Shown in pieces: positions 1 to 9,329 of a stretch of 64,000 nucleotides of DNA (positions within the stretch are counted from its first letter, which is position 1; every line of letters starts with the position of its first letter). The translations under genes were made by a program, and so were the position numbers. Under the pieces are notes generated by a model. That model saw nothing but the letters and a program-made list of their open reading frames with translations. It did no database searches and was not told where the DNA came from. Source of the stretch: Saccharomycopsis malanga (taxonomy: Eukaryota; Ascomycota; Saccharomycetes; Ascoideales; Saccharomycopsidaceae); the NCBI GenBank assembly GCA_004014935.1, contig CP025326.1, forward strand, positions 1,240,001 to 1,304,000. The letters run 5' to 3'.

Positions 1-1
1 G

Positions 2-493
2 AAGAAATTCTTTGAAAAAACCAAGACTATTCTTCCATCAGTTGTTTCAGTTCCTAATCTTTTAGATAAACTCGCAGGGCGTTTCATTGAGCCCTTATGT
101 ATTCAGCCTACATTAATCATAAACCATCCTGTTCAAATGTCACCGCTTTCAAAATCGTTTGTAAAAAGCTATGATGACAGATGTTATGAAGTTGCAAACC
201 GTTTTGAGTTGTTCATAAACTCTCAAGAATATATTAATGCATACGAGGAAGAAAATAGTCCGGTTAAACAGAGTAAAAAATTTGAAGCTCAACTCGCTTT
301 CAAGAACAATTCTAACGATGCAGAAATCGCAATGATTCCTGATTCAAGCTTTACTAAGGCAATGGAATTGGGAATGCCACCTACAGGCGGTTGGGGCTGT
401 GGAATTGATAGATTAGCAATGTTGGTGTCTGGAGCTAAGAAAATTGATGATGTTTTAACATTTGGTAATTTGAAAGACAACATTAAATATTAA
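2..493 (+). CDS. MSK1: Lysyl-tRNA synthetase, C-terminal part (mitochondrial type), 5' end outside window
   Basis: The open frame enters from the left edge and ends at a TAA at 491-493, so only about 163 C-terminal residues are visible. They carry the class II synthetase catalytic tail: the HPVQMSPLSK segment, RFELFINSQEYINAYEEEN, and motif 3 GGWGCGIDRLAML with its ATP-binding arginine. The enzyme charges tRNA-Lys with lysine. Family members differ in the tail: the YINAYEEEN segment and the short end after VLTFGNLKD resemble mitochondrial Msk1, while cytosolic Krs1 has a longer charged end. The mitochondrial assignment is therefore an inference from partial sequence. The ATG at 137 is internal and not the start. 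Confidence 0.85.
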   Translation, partial: KKFFEKTKTILPSVVSVPNLLDKLAGRFIEPLCIQPTLIINHPVQMSPLSKSFVKSYDDRCYEVANRFELFINSQEYINAYEEENSPVKQSKKFEAQLAFKNNSNDAEIAMIPDSSFTKAMELGMPPTGGWGCGIDRLAMLVSGAKKIDDVLTFGNLKDNIKY

Positions 494-972
494 TTGTATA
501 TAACAAGCTGTATATAACATGTATGAAAAAAAAGTTGTTATCAAGTGATACGTTGTTTTGTTTCAAGTAAAGATTAACAAACATTTTGTATGCGAGGTAA
601 TGTTATATTTACCGGGCTTGTCCCTTTGAAAATATTTACAAGTGACCTGTGTATGTGCAAAAGGGTGAAAGTCTAACTAGTGAAAGTCTAACTAGTGAAA
701 GTCTAACTAGTGAAAGTCTAACTAGTGAAGTTTCTTTCAAGAGACTTTTTATCAACTACTGTTTCTTTACTATACATCTGATTACTTTCGGTAGTAGTAA
801 CCCGCTTTGACGACTAATTGCTGAAAGCTCAGCCAATATTTTCTTGTAATACTGTATAATACAGAGTACATCTCACTAGTATATATACGCTTTATCACAT
901 TTTAAAAACTTTTCAATCAACATGTATTATCTATGGTAAAAAACAGTAGAATATAATCAAATTTGTTTGCCT
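494..972. other. Convergent intergenic region
   Basis: This lies between the 3' ends of the lysyl-tRNA synthetase and BNA3. It holds a 15-bp tandem repeat (listed separately) and AT-rich sequence expected of overlapping 3' ends. I see no gene. Confidence 0.7.
665..729. repeat. 15-bp tandem repeat, 4.3 copies
   Basis: Four identical units GTGAAAGTCTAACTA start at 665, 680, 695 and 710, and are followed by a partial fifth unit (GTGAA). The lack of any mismatch between units indicates recent expansion. It sits between two 3' ends and is not coding. Confidence 0.95.
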
Positions 973-2295
973 CTAAAGATATTTTTTCAATTCTCTCAAC
1001 TTGATGACAGCTTGTTCCAACAACTCGTCGTCTTTACATACAGCAAATCTCAACAAGTTTTCAGCTATATGCTCGTTCTGCTTGGTGTAAAATTCAGTTG
1101 GTGGGATGGCAACAACTCCGATCTCCTTGATCAACCAGTAAGCCAATCTGAAATCATTTGCTTTGTCTTTCAACTCAGCAGGAAATTCATAGTCAGCAGG
1201 GACTTTCACTTTTTTGAAATTTACAAGCAAGTAATAAGCACCATCCGGTTTGGTATACGGCAAGTTCAACTCGTCAAATACACTGGTCAAGATTTGAAAC
1301 TTCTTCTTGTATGCCTCACGGTTCTGAATCAAGTAGTTGTCTGGTGACTTGTCGTTGTTAACAAGTTCCAAGGCCTTTGCGATAGTGATTTGCAAAGGAG
1401 CTGGAGAGGAGAAACAGATTCTAGTATGAGCAATAAGAGTATATTGAACCAATTCAGGCTCACCAATAACCCAACCAATTCTAAAACCAGTACAAGAGAA
1501 GGCCTTACCAGCAGAGCCTACAGTTAAGGTTCTTTTGTAGATTTCTGGACTCAATGTAGCAAATCTCGGGAAACTGTCTCCATAGTACAAGTTTTCGTAT
1601 ACCTCGTCACTCAAAAGCAAAAGATCGTGCTTGATAGCCAAATTACCTATTTTGGTCAACTCTTCTACAGAAAAGTTTTTACCTACAGGGTTCAATGGAG
1701 TGTTTACGACAATTATTCTAGTCTTGTTGGTGATTTTAGCTTCCAACTCGTCATAGTCGACTCTCCATTCTGAAGCATCAATTGTTTTAGTATCAATATC
1801 CTTGGGTGGATGCAATGGAACATATACAACCTTAGCGCCTGTAAGCTCAATATTAGAGATATATTGGTCAAAGAATGGCTCGAACACAATAACTTCATCA
1901 CCAGGGTTCAAAAATCCAAAGAACACAGCAAGCATACCTTCGTTAGCTCCTGTTGTGACTAAAAGATTCTCTGGGGCAACCGGTCTATTGAATCTGTCGG
2001 AGTAGAAGGTCGCCAATTGGTTCAAAAGTTCAGGTTTACCTCTGGCTGGAGCATATTGATTGTTTGATGGAACACTGAAAGCCTCCTGGCCAGCCTTTAT
2101 GACAAAATCCGGTGGAGAATATGAGAAAAAGCCTTGTCCCAAATTGACAACTTTCTTGCCACTTTCTTTCTCAAAAGAAGCAGCGGTTTCATTGATCAAT
2201 GACCACACATCTTTAGTGCCAGCTTGGAAATAGTTGTTATGAAATGTGACTCTGGAAGATGCTTTAGCTGACATTCTGTAAATACTCTTCTTCAT
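973..2295 (-). CDS. BNA3: Kynurenine aminotransferase / cysteine-S-conjugate beta-lyase-like PLP enzyme
   Basis: The 440-residue protein is a fold-type I, class I/II aminotransferase, very close in length and sequence to yeast Bna3 (444 residues). Bna3 transaminates kynurenine to kynurenic acid. Visible signatures are NLGQGFFSYSPP near the N-terminus, the TTGANEG phosphate-cup region, the DEVYE aspartate that contacts the pyridine nitrogen, and GSAGKAFSCTGFRIGW with the PLP-binding lysine. The RFAVCKDD segment near the end carries the carboxylate-binding arginine. There is a second in-frame Met at residue 8, and yeast Bna3 has a similar early pair of Mets, so dual cytosolic/mitochondrial localisation is possible. 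One small oddity is NTPLNP where most relatives have NTPHNP. Confidence 0.93.
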   Translation of the reverse strand: MKKSIYRMSAKASSRVTFHNNYFQAGTKDVWSLINETAASFEKESGKKVVNLGQGFFSYSPPDFVIKAGQEAFSVPSNNQYAPARGKPELLNQLATFYSDRFNRPVAPENLLVTTGANEGMLAVFFGFLNPGDEVIVFEPFFDQYISNIELTGAKVVYVPLHPPKDIDTKTIDASEWRVDYDELEAKITNKTRIIVVNTPLNPVGKNFSVEELTKIGNLAIKHDLLLLSDEVYENLYYGDSFPRFATLSPEIYKRTLTVGSAGKAFSCTGFRIGWVIGEPELVQYTLIAHTRICFSSPAPLQITIAKALELVNNDKSPDNYLIQNREAYKKKFQILTSVFDELNLPYTKPDGAYYLLVNFKKVKVPADYEFPAELKDKANDFRLAYWLIKEIGVVAIPPTEFYTKQNEHIAENLLRFAVCKDDELLEQAVIKLRELKKYL

Positions 2296-3921
2296 ATAGT
2301 TCTGTTATGATTGTAGTGCCAGCCAATGTGGTGATAAGCGGAACAAGATCAATTGTGCTTCTGGGATGTTGATCGGACTTTTCATTTTTCAACCTTTGAT
2401 TTATCCTTGAAATCTCAGTCCCTTGTGATTATCAGTAACTAAGGTCCCTTGATGAGTAATTGATAACCTGAGATGTGACATGTGTCCCGTTTTAAGAGGG
2501 TTTTATTTAGCCTAAATTTTTCATGATGAGGTTTTAATGCGGAACATAATGCCACAGTATTGCATTTCAAAAGGTATGAGACTGCTCCCCGTGACATGAG
2601 CCAATGGATTTGCCATACTGGTATTCGTCATAGGTATAAACCTCCATTGGAAGTCGAAGATTGTTGGTCTTTCGTGAATTATGGGATGTGCTCTGGTGCT
2701 TTTAGGTCTAGTTGAAGGTGCTATTCATAAATGGATTGTTGAAGTATTGTAGAAAAATCTGGTAAACACTGATTTAACATATCTAATGTAATAATGTAGA
2801 AAAAGGTGTAATATTTTTGAAATGATTATTTAGCAGTTTATTAAAGACATTTATTTTTTTGAAAAAAATTATTATTAGTAAGAGGTTTGACAATAAAAAG
2901 CAACAAAGTAAAAATTACTTGAAATTCTTTATAAAGAAAGCGAGATAAAATTGAGAAAACTTCTCTTATATTGCAAATGTTACTTTCGCAAGTGTAATAG
3001 TCTGCAATAATAGTTTTATTTACTATTAAACCAGAATGAAAATAACAAAACTAACTAGCTTGAGCATTAAGATTAAGTGGAATAAAGAAATTTTTTAAGC
3101 AGTGATACGTTAAGCTCAGGTGAAAGAAGCGTTGACAAATGGGGTCAGTATCAACCTTTTGTTACATAGCTACTAGGAAGGTATATAGCATATTACATTT
3201 TGTTAATTTAATTCTAAATTTTTCAACAACAATTCAGTACTTTGAATTTTTTTTTTTTGTGAAATTGAGCACATCTCTAACTAAGGACGTTGTTACAACA
3301 TTGCTCTCTTTTTGGAGCCTTACATATAACAAATAATGCCCACATAAATAAATTCATGATATTTAAACATAAGATGTCAAATATTAAATGGCAAAATTAA
3401 AAGAAAATAATTATATAACTATGATAAGATTTTATATCTCGAGCCCAATAATTAGTAGTTTCTTGGACAATCTGTCACACATCAGACTTTTAGACCAGTC
3501 ATACAAACTACCATAGTTTACAGGTTGAAGGACTTACAAACAATAATGGCACACTACCCCACTCTATCACTTATCAACCTCACTTAGTTACTTTATTAGC
3601 CTCATTTGATAGCACTGTACTAGCACATATCCATGCACCTATAGGCACCATCACACTTCGACCTGCATATTCCAGCTTCCCTCTGCATAGAAATTTCTAG
3701 CAATGAAAAATGACCAACCGGGTGAGCTTGCCCGCATCGGCCCCATCGAAAAAATTTTTCCCACCAGAAATGAGAGAGAAAGCGATGGAAAAAAAGAGTA
3801 TATTTGCCGCTGAAAATTTCTGACCAGCGTTTATATATCCTTTTATTTCCACCCTTGCAAATAGAGAGATTGAACAGTCGTTTGACATTACATAGTCATC
3901 AACTACTTGTACATCCACACA
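2296..3921. other. Divergent promoter region of BNA3 and SSC1
   Basis: About 1.6 kb separates two divergently transcribed genes. The right end holds a heat-shock element and a TATA-like run (TTTATATATCC near 3831) upstream of SSC1. A short stretch near 3433-3450 resembles the tail of the dispersed SINE-like element. Otherwise it is AT-rich and I see no gene. Confidence 0.6.
3690..3702. promoter_or_regulatory. Heat-shock element upstream of SSC1
   Basis: The sequence GAAATTTCTAGCA reads GAA-nn-TTC-nn-GCA, three alternating Hsf1 subsites with one mismatch in the third. It lies 220 bp upstream of the SSC1 start codon. Hsf1 control of mitochondrial Hsp70 is known in yeast; use of this site is inferred. 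Confidence 0.6.
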
Positions 3922-5868
3922 ATGTTCTCAAGAGCAGTAAGACAAAACTTGAAAACCATCCAAACCCAGGCCAAGAGATTTAACTCTGAAAAGGTCAAGG
4001 GTGCCGTCATTGGTATTGATTTGGGTACCACCAACTCCGCTGTTGCTGTGATGGAAGGTAAGGTTCCAAAGATCATTGAGAATGCTGAAGGTTCCAGAAC
4101 CACTCCATCTGTTGTTGCCTTCACCAAGGAAGGTGAAAGATTGGTTGGTATTCCAGCCAAGCGTCAAGCTGTTGTTAACCCAGAAAATACCTTGTTTGCC
4201 ACCAAGCGTCTTATTGGTAGAAGATTCGAAGACCAAGAAGTTCAAAAGGATATTAACCAGGTTCCATACAAGATTATCAAGCACACCAACGGTGATGCTT
4301 GGTTGGAGGCCAGAGGCGAGAAATACTCCCCAGCCCAGATTGGAGGTTTTATTTTGAACAAGATGAAAGAAACCGCTGACGCCTACTTGGGTAAGCCAGT
4401 CAACAATGCTGTTGTTACTGTTCCAGCTTATTTCAATGATGCTCAAAGACAAGCCACTAAGGATGCTGGTCAGATTGTTGGTTTGAATGTTTTGAGAGTT
4501 GTCAACGAGCCAACTGCTGCTGCTTTGGCTTACGGTTTGGAAAAAGCTGACGCCAAGGTTGTTGCTGTTTTCGACTTGGGTGGTGGTACTTTCGATATCT
4601 CCATTTTGGACATTGACAACGGTGTCTTTGAAGTCAAATCCACCAATGGTGACACTCACTTGGGTGGTGAAGATTTCGATATCTCTTTGGTTAGATACAT
4701 TGTTGAACAATTTAAGAAAGAATCTGGTATCGATTTAGGCAAAGATAGAATGGCTATCCAAAGAATCAGAGAAGCTTCTGAAAAGGCTAAGATTGAATTG
4801 TCTTCTACTAAACAAACTGAAGTCAACTTGCCTTTCATTACTGCCGATGCTTCCGGTCCAAAGCACATCAATGTCAAGATTACTAGATCCCAATTTGAAG
4901 GATTGGTTGATCCTTTGATTAAGAAGACCGTTGCTCCATGTAACAAAGCTTTGAAGGATGCTAGCTTGTCTACCTCCGACGTCAACGAAGTTATCTTGGT
5001 TGGTGGTATGTCCAGAATGCCAAAGGTTGTTGAGACTGTCAAGGACATTTTCAAGAAAGAACCATCCAAGGCTGTCAACCCTGACGAAGCTGTTGCTATT
5101 GGTGCTGCTATCCAGGGTGCTGTTTTGGCCGGTGAAGTCACCGACGTTTTGTTGTTGGATGTCACTCCTTTGTCTCTTGGTATTGAGACCTTGGGTGGTG
5201 TTTTCACCAGATTGATTCCAAGAAACACCACTATCCCAACTAAGAAGTCACAGATCTTCTCTACTGCTGCTGAAGGTCAAACCTCTGTCGAGATCAGAGT
5301 CTTCCAAGGTGAAAGAGAATTGGTCAGAGACAACAAATTGATTGGCAACTTCACTTTGAGTGGTATTCCACCAGCTCCAAAGGGTGTTCCACAAATCGAG
5401 GTTACCTTCGACATTGATGCTGATGGTATCATCAACGTCTCTGCCAGAGACAAGGCTTCTAACAAGGATGCTTCTATCACTGTTGCTGGTTCTTCTGGTT
5501 TGTCTGATGCCGAAATCGAAAAGATGGTCAACGACGCTGAGAAGTTCAAGGAACAAGATCAAGCCAGAAAGGAGGCTATCGAAATTGCCAACAGCGCCGA
5601 CCAAAGAGCCAACGACACTGAAAAGTCTTTGAACGAATTCAAAGAGAAGTTGGACATGGAATCTCCAGAAGTCAAGTCTCTTAAGGAGAAGATTACTGTT
5701 ATCAGAGAAGCTGTTGCCAGAGCTCAAAGCGGTGAAGAAGTCGACTCCCAGGACTTGAAGACCAAGACCGAGGAATTGACCAAGGAATCCATGGAAGTGT
5801 TCAGCAAGTTGTACAAGGACCAAGCCAACAACAACGACGCTAACAACTCCAACAACACTAGCGCTTAA
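3922..5868 (+). CDS. SSC1: Mitochondrial Hsp70 chaperone (mortalin)
   Basis: The 648-residue Hsp70 begins with a basic, hydroxylated presequence ([20 protein letters not shown]), then enters the nucleotide-binding domain with [18 protein letters not shown]. Later signatures are [16 protein letters not shown], the [13 protein letters not shown] phosphate/adenosine region, the interdomain linker followed by [18 protein letters not shown], the substrate-binding domain and the helical lid, ending in an Asn-rich tail. It is the import motor of the TIM23 complex and folds matrix proteins with Mdj1 and Mge1. Codon use is strongly biased, as expected of an abundant protein. I chose the ATG at 3922 because the frame further upstream has only a TTG. 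Yeast Ssc1 has 654 residues. Confidence 0.97.
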   Translation: MFSRAVRQNLKTIQTQAKRFNSEKVKGAVIGIDLGTTNSAVAVMEGKVPKIIENAEGSRTTPSVVAFTKEGERLVGIPAKRQAVVNPENTLFATKRLIGRRFEDQEVQKDINQVPYKIIKHTNGDAWLEARGEKYSPAQIGGFILNKMKETADAYLGKPVNNAVVTVPAYFNDAQRQATKDAGQIVGLNVLRVVNEPTAAALAYGLEKADAKVVAVFDLGGGTFDISILDIDNGVFEVKSTNGDTHLGGEDFDISLVRYIVEQFKKESGIDLGKDRMAIQRIREASEKAKIELSSTKQTEVNLPFITADASGPKHINVKITRSQFEGLVDPLIKKTVAPCNKALKDASLSTSDVNEVILVGGMSRMPKVVETVKDIFKKEPSKAVNPDEAVAIGAAIQGAVLAGEVTDVLLLDVTPLSLGIETLGGVFTRLIPRNTTIPTKKSQIFSTAAEGQTSVEIRVFQGERELVRDNKLIGNFTLSGIPPAPKGVPQIEVTFDIDADGIINVSARDKASNKDASITVAGSSGLSDAEIEKMVNDAEKFKEQDQARKEAIEIANSADQRANDTEKSLNEFKEKLDMESPEVKSLKEKITVIREAVARAQSGEEVDSQDLKTKTEELTKESMEVFSKLYKDQANNNDANNSNNTSA

Positions 5869-6750
5869 TCGCAGTGCCCCAAATGTTAATAGTCTGATCA
5901 TCCATTAACTTGTTGTATTTATGTAAATATATTACTGTATTTTTGTTCAATAATTTGTAGTTTGATTGTCTTTTATCTGATTTTTATAGATTTTGTTGCA
6001 AAGTGTTTTCTGGCTAAAAATAACTAGCTGAATAACTCACGAATATTGGAAAGTTACCAACACATTTCACCATTGTGTTCTTTTTCTTTTTATTCAAAGT
6101 ATTGTATTCTGGGATACATGTTTTTCCGGTTTACAACTTCTTCCGATTGGTATATAGTGATTCTTTCACTAAAGCCTATAATAATAATAATAATATCATA
6201 TATTTCAAGCCCAGTACATATCAGTTTCGTATATACGCGCTATGTCTAAGGGGACTTGGTAAAACCCAGTGGGGAAAACCCAATCATGTCCCGGTCATTG
6301 TTATCTGCCCACCGTCTTTTTCCTGAACACCCGATGGGTTGGAAAGTAAGCACTAGACTTTGGTCTAGGTCGTGCTTCAGACAGTTGCACTTGCCTGTTC
6401 AGCATTGTAAAAGCAGCGGGTAATAAGTGTTCTTATCAGGAATCGAACCTGTGAGCCCGTTAGGTCTTTTTCCTTTTCTCTTAGAGCACTAACCACTGAG
6501 CCCTCCGGCCCAGTAGCCAGCCCATTTACGGACTACATAAAATACCGATGCTTCACATTCTTCACATGTCAAATAATGTCTAGCCAAATGGAGATCTTTA
6601 TAATGGTACATCATTTATTTAGATACATGTTAACAGAATACAATGAGATTTAATAAGAAAAATACAACGACAATCTTAACAAACATTTATTTTAACAAAT
6701 AAACACCCAATTACCTATTTCCATGCATGAACATCTATGAACGCTAAGAA
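5869..6750. other. Convergent intergenic region carrying a SINE-like element
   Basis: The space between the 3' ends of SSC1 and RRP40 is largely occupied by the most complete copy of the dispersed tRNA-headed element (6178-6513). The flanks are AT-rich 3' sequence with no gene. Confidence 0.75.
6178..6513 (-). mobile_element. tRNA-derived SINE-like element, most complete copy (A)
   Basis: Read on the minus strand, the element starts with CTGGGCCGGA, then a Pol III A box (GGCTCAGTGGTTAGTGC, 6486-6502) and a perfect B box (GGTTCGATTCC, 6439-6449). The A-to-B spacing is that of a tRNA gene. A body unrelated to tRNA follows, with ACTGTCTGAAGCACGACC and TAGTGCTTACTTTCCAACC. The 3' end reads CTGATATGTACTGGGCTTG, then an (ATT)n run at 6178-6195. 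Parts recur near 15.5, 25.1, 28.95, 34.4 and 35.7 kb. No coding capacity is seen. I could not find convincing target-site duplications by eye. Confidence 0.72.
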
Positions 6751-7464
6751 CTAAAGACTATACAAGTTCCAGAGACTTTTGAGCAAGTTGTCAAGCTCAC
6801 TGGACTTTACAGTCTGAGCATTCTTGAGATATTCACAGCAAAATGCGGTAGTCTTGAGTTCACCAGTCTTTATCCATATTCTTCCATTAACACCGATGGC
6901 AATCTCAAACTCACAACGTTTACTGAGCTTCACTAACACATCATTGGACTCATTGTAAAGCAAATAACGAGCGAATGCAAGATCTACCTCTACCAAGTTA
7001 CCTCCAGCCAATTCTCCAAAACCGTCTGCCTTACCTGTAGATGCATTGTAGCATTCAATTTCAACCTCTACATTTGGATCATACGCACTGACCTTGGCAT
7101 ATACAAGAGCTCCAACCTTCAAGTTAGGTCTGTTCTTTTTAGTGGCGTTTTCAAAAGCCATATAAGAGAGAACGGCAGATGACTTGAAAGGTGCAAGCTG
7201 CACTTTGAAAAACTCACCAAATGTGCCCTGGATAGTCCCTACTACATAGTCTCCAACCGAAGGAATATAATTCTTCGATGGCGTCTCTACAGTTATTAAC
7301 TGTTTGTTCTTCTTTTCCTTATGCGTAAACACACCAGCATTCGTTATCGTGATCTCATTATTCGCAAGGGGATTCACATAGACTGCCGGTCCAATATTAA
7401 GCTTTTTGCTTTGTAACGTTTGCTCATCCACAGGTACCTGGTCTCCGGGTATTATTATCGACAT
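6751..7464 (-). CDS. RRP40: Exosome non-catalytic cap subunit Rrp40
   Basis: The 237-residue protein matches Rrp40, an S1/KH cap subunit of the RNA exosome that threads RNA towards Rrp44. An N-terminal strand-rich domain starts MSIIIPGDQVP. The S1 domain covers about residues 65-140 (VGDYVVGTIQGTFGEFFKV through VGALVYAKVSAYDPNVEVE). The KH-like domain covers about 150-230 and includes the family signature GVNGRIWI. Length is close to yeast Rrp40 (240). A CACGTG box lies 113 bp upstream of the start. It is convergent with SSC1 and downstream of TMA46 on the same strand. Confidence 0.95.
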   Translation of the reverse strand: MSIIIPGDQVPVDEQTLQSKKLNIGPAVYVNPLANNEITITNAGVFTHKEKKNKQLITVETPSKNYIPSVGDYVVGTIQGTFGEFFKVQLAPFKSSAVLSYMAFENATKKNRPNLKVGALVYAKVSAYDPNVEVEIECYNASTGKADGFGELAGGNLVEVDLAFARYLLYNESNDVLVKLSKRCEFEIAIGVNGRIWIKTGELKTTAFCCEYLKNAQTVKSSELDNLLKSLWNLYSL

Positions 7465-8210
7465 TTTATATTTGCAGGTTTGCTATTTAAATCTGTTTTG
7501 ATTAAAACTTGTTCACTAGTATTTATATATGAAGGGCTCCGATGTTGAAATACTTTTCAAATTTTTATGAGATGCGCACGTGATATAGTATATATATGGT
7601 TTTTTTATAAGAGAGTTATTATGTTAATAATGAACATATTGGTTGCGAAAGAACTTTGAAAATGTATACTTTTGTTTTGTAACTAATGAGTTTTGGGTTT
7701 GGAATTTGGGATGTGTGTGTAAGTACACCAAAAGTAGAAGTAGAAGACTAAAATTTAAATGAATACTGCTTCTATTCGATATCATGTAATAACTGATCAT
7801 TACTTTGACTTAAAGTATGTAATTCTACGGAGCAGGAATTTTAAATCTTGATTTAAAAGTTTGATATTCGCAGTAGTTGCGTAGAAGCTACAAATAAATA
7901 ACTGTGTGCGTAACTATGTATTAAAAAAGTATTTACGATTTTCGAGCCTGTACGCAGACAACTTGCAAAAGATTTCATTACTTGAATGTAATGAATCGTT
8001 GAAAATTTGAAATTATCAAGCATTTGGCTTCTCAATTCAACAGAAAGCTCGTGAACCTTCTGCTTAACCTACAGACACAACTTACAACTGTATGGACGCT
8101 GTATTTTTAGACATAAAAAACGTAAAGAGACAAGTCATAAAAGAGGTACGGTAATGTACAAAAATAATTAAAAAGGGGCCAAACATTTTGTTCATGAATC
8201 AAAAGAGAAC
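7465..8210. other. Intergenic region between TMA46 3' end and RRP40 promoter
   Basis: The region is AT-rich and has no gene that I can support. It contains a CACGTG box at 7577-7582 in the RRP40 promoter. Confidence 0.6.
7577..7582. promoter_or_regulatory. CACGTG box upstream of RRP40
   Basis: This is a palindromic E-box, GCGCACGTGATA in context, 113 bp upstream of the RRP40 ATG. Cbf1-type factors bind this site in yeasts. It is one of five such boxes in the window, all promoter-proximal. Confidence 0.5.
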
Positions 8211-9329
8211 TTAGGCAGTAGCTTTCGTCGTGGTGGTGACCTCTACACTACCAGTTTCTTTTGTTGGCTCCCCAGCAGCCTCAGTAACGACTTCCAACTT
8301 TTCGCCGTTCTGGAAAAAATGGGTTTTACCATCTCCATAGTCTCTAATATTGGCATCGTCAGCATCCTTCAAGGACTTGCGGAATTCGGACAAATCCCAT
8401 ACTGTACCGTGCTCTCCATCATCCTCTTCATCATCCTGTTTGTCATCAGAGGTGAGCAACAACTTATCTTTGAAGCGCTGCTGGATGACCTCTCTACCGG
8501 TAAGGATACGCTTACCGTTATTACTCTTTTTCTTCTCATCAAGCTTCTTCAATTGATGGTTTTTCTTCCACTTTTCAAAGGAATCCTTCGTAATAGGAGT
8601 CAAGTTTTTGTTGCCTGTGATTTTGCTCTTTTCCACTTCTATAAAGTCTTCCAAAGTAATCTTTGGCGCAGAATCTGCCGCTAATTGTTCCAAACGGCGC
8701 TGTTCCTTGGTTTTCAATACAAAACCTTCAGGCAAAGAGTGCTTATATTTACAGTTGTTACCTCCGTTAGGACACACCCAGAACCAACCATACTTACAGT
8801 TCTCCACAGCTTCCAAAAAGTACTTGCACACAATGTCAGTGGTAGTTTTGGTGTTCCCCTGCTTGGATTTGACAACAGATCTCAACTTTTCTTCGTCCCA
8901 ATCCTCCATATTGTCGTTTTCCTTCTCTTCACGGGCATCGGTATACAAGTCCTTCTTGGCACTCTTACGTCCCACGTTCAAATCATGAGAAAACTTACAA
9001 CGGTCGCCTTTGGTACACTTTCCTTCCTTGAAAAAAGCACAAAGAACAGACTTTGGATCAACACCAAATGGAACCTTTTGCTGGATTATTGGGGCACTGA
9101 GTAATGCATCTTTCTTGGCCTTTTCAGCAGCAGCCTTTTCAGCAGCCTTCTTCTTGGCGAGCGCCTCGGCCTTCTTACTATCTACTTGACTATGTAGCTG
9201 CTGAACATATTGTTGAACCTTCTTAGACTTGTTCTTATTCTTGAGACCAAATGTTTTATCCTCCACCTGCTTGGCCTTCTTTTTCTGATCTGCCTTACTG
9301 ACATTGTTCTTATTCTTCTTTGGTGGCAT
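8211..9329 (-). CDS. TMA46: CCCH zinc-finger translation-machinery protein (DRG family regulatory protein 1 type)
   Basis: The 372-residue protein begins MPPKKNKNNVSKADQKKKAK and has a lysine/alanine-rich helical segment. It then has two CCCH zinc fingers: the first reads CAFFKEGKCTKGDRCKFSH, and the second runs from VCKYFLEAVENC to CKYKH. A DFRP domain (TLEDFIEVEKSKI onwards) and an acidic C-terminal region follow. Yeast Tma46 (345 residues) binds the GTPase Rbg1 and ribosomes. The frame extends seven codons upstream, but only to a TTG, so the ATG at 9327-9329 is taken as the start. Confidence 0.93.
   Translation of the reverse strand: MPPKKNKNNVSKADQKKKAKQVEDKTFGLKNKNKSKKVQQYVQQLHSQVDSKKAEALAKKKAAEKAAAEKAKKDALLSAPIIQQKVPFGVDPKSVLCAFFKEGKCTKGDRCKFSHDLNVGRKSAKKDLYTDAREEKENDNMEDWDEEKLRSVVKSKQGNTKTTTDIVCKYFLEAVENCKYGWFWVCPNGGNNCKYKHSLPEGFVLKTKEQRRLEQLAADSAPKITLEDFIEVEKSKITGNKNLTPITKDSFEKWKKNHQLKKLDEKKKSNNGKRILTGREVIQQRFKDKLLLTSDDKQDDEEDDGEHGTVWDLSEFRKSLKDADDANIRDYGDGKTHFFQNGEKLEVVTEAAGEPTKETGSVEVTTTTKATA

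Noticed and set aside
611-635. Short similarity (TTGTCCCTTTGA) to the SINE-like tail
   Set aside because: Only about 11 bases agree, without the neighbouring tail motifs.
880-895. Similarity of TATATATACGC to the element's tail
   Set aside because: The following bases diverge (CTTTATC instead of GCGCT); AT-rich chance match.
3433-3450. Possible SINE-like tail piece (TATATCTCGAGCCCAATA)
   Set aside because: The match to TATATTTCGAGCCCAGTA is suggestive but too short to list as an element.
7556-7575. RRPE/PAC-like ribosome-biogenesis motifs before RRP40
   Set aside because: AAATTTTT is present but the adjacent GAGATG is not a PAC box in either orientation.
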